This document shows positions 5,773 to 6,923 of a stretch of 6,923 nucleotides of DNA, piece by piece. The position numbers and the translations under genes were made by a program. Positions within the stretch are counted from its first letter, which is position 1. Each line of letters starts with the position of its first letter. Origin of the DNA: DAOTTX01 sp034437515 (lineage in GTDB: Bacteria; Chloroflexota; Anaerolineae; Aggregatilineales; Phototrophicaceae); the NCBI GenBank assembly GCA_034437515.1, contig DAOTTX010000264.1, forward strand, positions 1 to 6,923. Direction: 5' to 3'. The notes below the pieces were generated by a model. It made no database searches. It was not told the DNA's origin and saw only the letters and a program-made list of their open reading frames with translations.

Positions 5773-6923
5773 ATGACCTACCAAGTGATCACCGGAACGC
5801 TCAAAGCGCGCACCGCCGTTCACGTGGGCAGCGGCGCGGGTAATGACCTGACCGACGCCCTGTTGCGGCGCGATGCCGCCGGACAACCCATCATTCCTGG
5901 CACGGCCATCGCCGGCGCGCTGCGGGCACTGGCCACGCGCTTGGCGCCACGATTGAAATTGAAGAACAACAAGGTGTGCGCGGCGCTCACCGGCTCCGAT
6001 GACCCGTGCGACTGCCCCGTCTGCCATCTCTTCGGCGATATCAACCCCTCGGATGCCGAGGGCGCCAAGTCAGAGGCCTCGCACATCCTGGTCTTCAACG
6101 CCCGTCTGAAGGGCGACGCGCCAAAGCCCTTCATCCGCGACGGCGTAGGGATCAATCGCACCACCGGCGCGGCGGCGCGGGCCGGCGGGGTCAAGTTCGA
6201 CCTGGAGGTGCTGCTCGCCGACACCGAGTTCACGTTTCGCCTGGAGTTACGGGATGTAGACGAGGGTGAGGACGGGGTCGATGACGACAAGCAACTATTG
6301 GCCGCCGTGCTGGCCGAGTGGCAGGCGGGCCGCGTCTGGCTGGGCGGCAACGTGGCCCGTGGCCTGGGCGGTTTCACGTTGGACGAGGTGGAATACAGGA
6401 CGCTGGCGCTGGACAGCGCCGATGAACTGCTGACCTTCCTCCAGGAGGACGAGCCGTGGCAAGAGGCCCAACGTGAATCAAACTGGTTGCAGAGTCAAAT
6501 GGAGTCGGTCCAAACTACCGCTCCGCCAGACCAAGTTATCCCCATCGCCCGACGCTGGGTCACCATCACGGGCACCCTACAAGCCCAAGGGCCGCTGCTG
6601 ACCAACGACGCCACCATCTCCGGGCAGACCGGCTTCGACCATGCGCCGCTGCTAGCCCAACTGGACGATTGGGAACACCCCGTGCTGGCCGGATCGGGTT
6701 TACGGGGCGCGCTGCGCTCCCACGCCGAGCGCCTCGCCCGCACGTTAGCGACGCATAACGCGGGAGGTAAGGAAACGTTTTTGCACACGTGCCCGGCGTG
6801 CAGCCCGGTGGAAAGTCGCCCGGGTAAGCCGCTGGCAAGTTGTGACACGTTGCTGAAAGGGAAAATTTCTTCAGACGAGATCGTAGATGATGACCACCTC
6901 TGCCTGGCCTGTCGCCTCTTCGG
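5773..6923 (+). CDS. Tandem Cas7 RAMP protein (Cas7-2x-like), C-terminus beyond the window
   Basis: The frame is open from the ATG at 5773 to the window edge (383 residues seen) and holds one complete and one partial Cas7-like domain. Domain 1 (about 1-215) has HVGSGAGNDLTDALLRRD at 17-34, with D28 in the position of the catalytic Asp of Csm3. It continues with PGTAIAGALRAL at 42-53, a Cys group C69, C79, C81, C84 followed by HLFGD, GINRTTGAAARAGG at 126-139, and the glycine-rich stretch GGNVARGLGGF near 191-201. Domain 2 begins near residue 260 with WVTITGTLQAQGPLLT. It has GFDHAPLL (D289), AGSGLRGALRSHAERLA, C340-x2-C343, C357 and C377-x2-CRLF, where the window cuts it. Two Cas7 units in one chain should supply two neighbouring backbone segments along the crRNA. 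The ribosome binding site AAGGAGG (5760-5766) overlaps the end of the upstream gene, so translation is probably coupled. Confidence 0.92.
   Translation, partial: MTYQVITGTLKARTAVHVGSGAGNDLTDALLRRDAAGQPIIPGTAIAGALRALATRLAPRLKLKNNKVCAALTGSDDPCDCPVCHLFGDINPSDAEGAKSEASHILVFNARLKGDAPKPFIRDGVGINRTTGAAARAGGVKFDLEVLLADTEFTFRLELRDVDEGEDGVDDDKQLLAAVLAEWQAGRVWLGGNVARGLGGFTLDEVEYRTLALDSADELLTFLQEDEPWQEAQRESNWLQSQMESVQTTAPPDQVIPIARRWVTITGTLQAQGPLLTNDATISGQTGFDHAPLLAQLDDWEHPVLAGSGLRGALRSHAERLARTLATHNAGGKETFLHTCPACSPVESRPGKPLASCDTLLKGKISSDEIVDDDHLCLACRLF

Noticed and set aside
5820..6377. Reverse-strand open frame of 185 codons opposite the tandem Cas7 gene
   Set aside because: The Ser/Arg/Pro-rich translation is typical of an antisense shadow. 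The sense strand carries all expected Cas7 motifs without interruption.
1..6923. CRISPR array, tRNA, rRNA or insertion sequence
   Set aside because: No regularly spaced direct repeats, tRNA-like cloverleaf, rRNA-like stretch, transposase or terminal inverted repeats were seen; nearly all of 217-6923 is coding.

Overview
The window holds part of a type III CRISPR-Cas effector operon, with every supported gene on the + strand. The gene set best fits subtype III-D, and its gene fusions resemble the single-chain III-Dv complex known from Synechocystis. The DNA is moderately GC-rich and shows good Shine-Dalgarno sites, so it is bacterial. The style of the locus would suit Chloroflexota or a similar phylum, but that is a weak guess, because there is no ribosomal or other phylogenetic marker here.

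Layout. Positions 1-54 look like the last codons of an upstream gene. Positions 55-154 are a short intergenic stretch with a TATAAT box and a small inverted repeat. Positions 155-229 encode a 24-codon ORF with its own strong ribosome binding site. Its first 16 residues look like the N-terminus of a Cmr1-type RAMP protein, so it may be the stump of a deleted gene. It overlaps the start of the first full gene. The main operon then runs without a break: a CARF-HEPN ribonuclease of the Csm6/Csx1 group (217-1776); a short Cas10 with an intact GGDD motif but no N-terminal HD nuclease (1793-3415); a large Cas7-Csx10(Cas5-like) fusion with a helical, possibly Cas11-like tail (3420-5771); and a second RAMP protein with two tandem Cas7 domains (5773 to beyond the window edge). 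Spacers between these four genes are 16, 4 and 1 nt.

How the genes work together (inference from family knowledge). The Cas7 and Cas5 domains should hold the crRNA and bind, and probably cut, target RNA. Target binding should switch on the Cas10 palm domain to make cyclic oligoadenylate from ATP. That messenger should bind the CARF domain and activate the HEPN RNase. Because Cas10 has no HD domain, defence probably depends on RNA cutting and messenger signalling, not on Cas10 DNase activity. No CRISPR array, adaptation gene (cas1/cas2) or cas6 lies within the window; the remaining effector genes, if any, should lie downstream.
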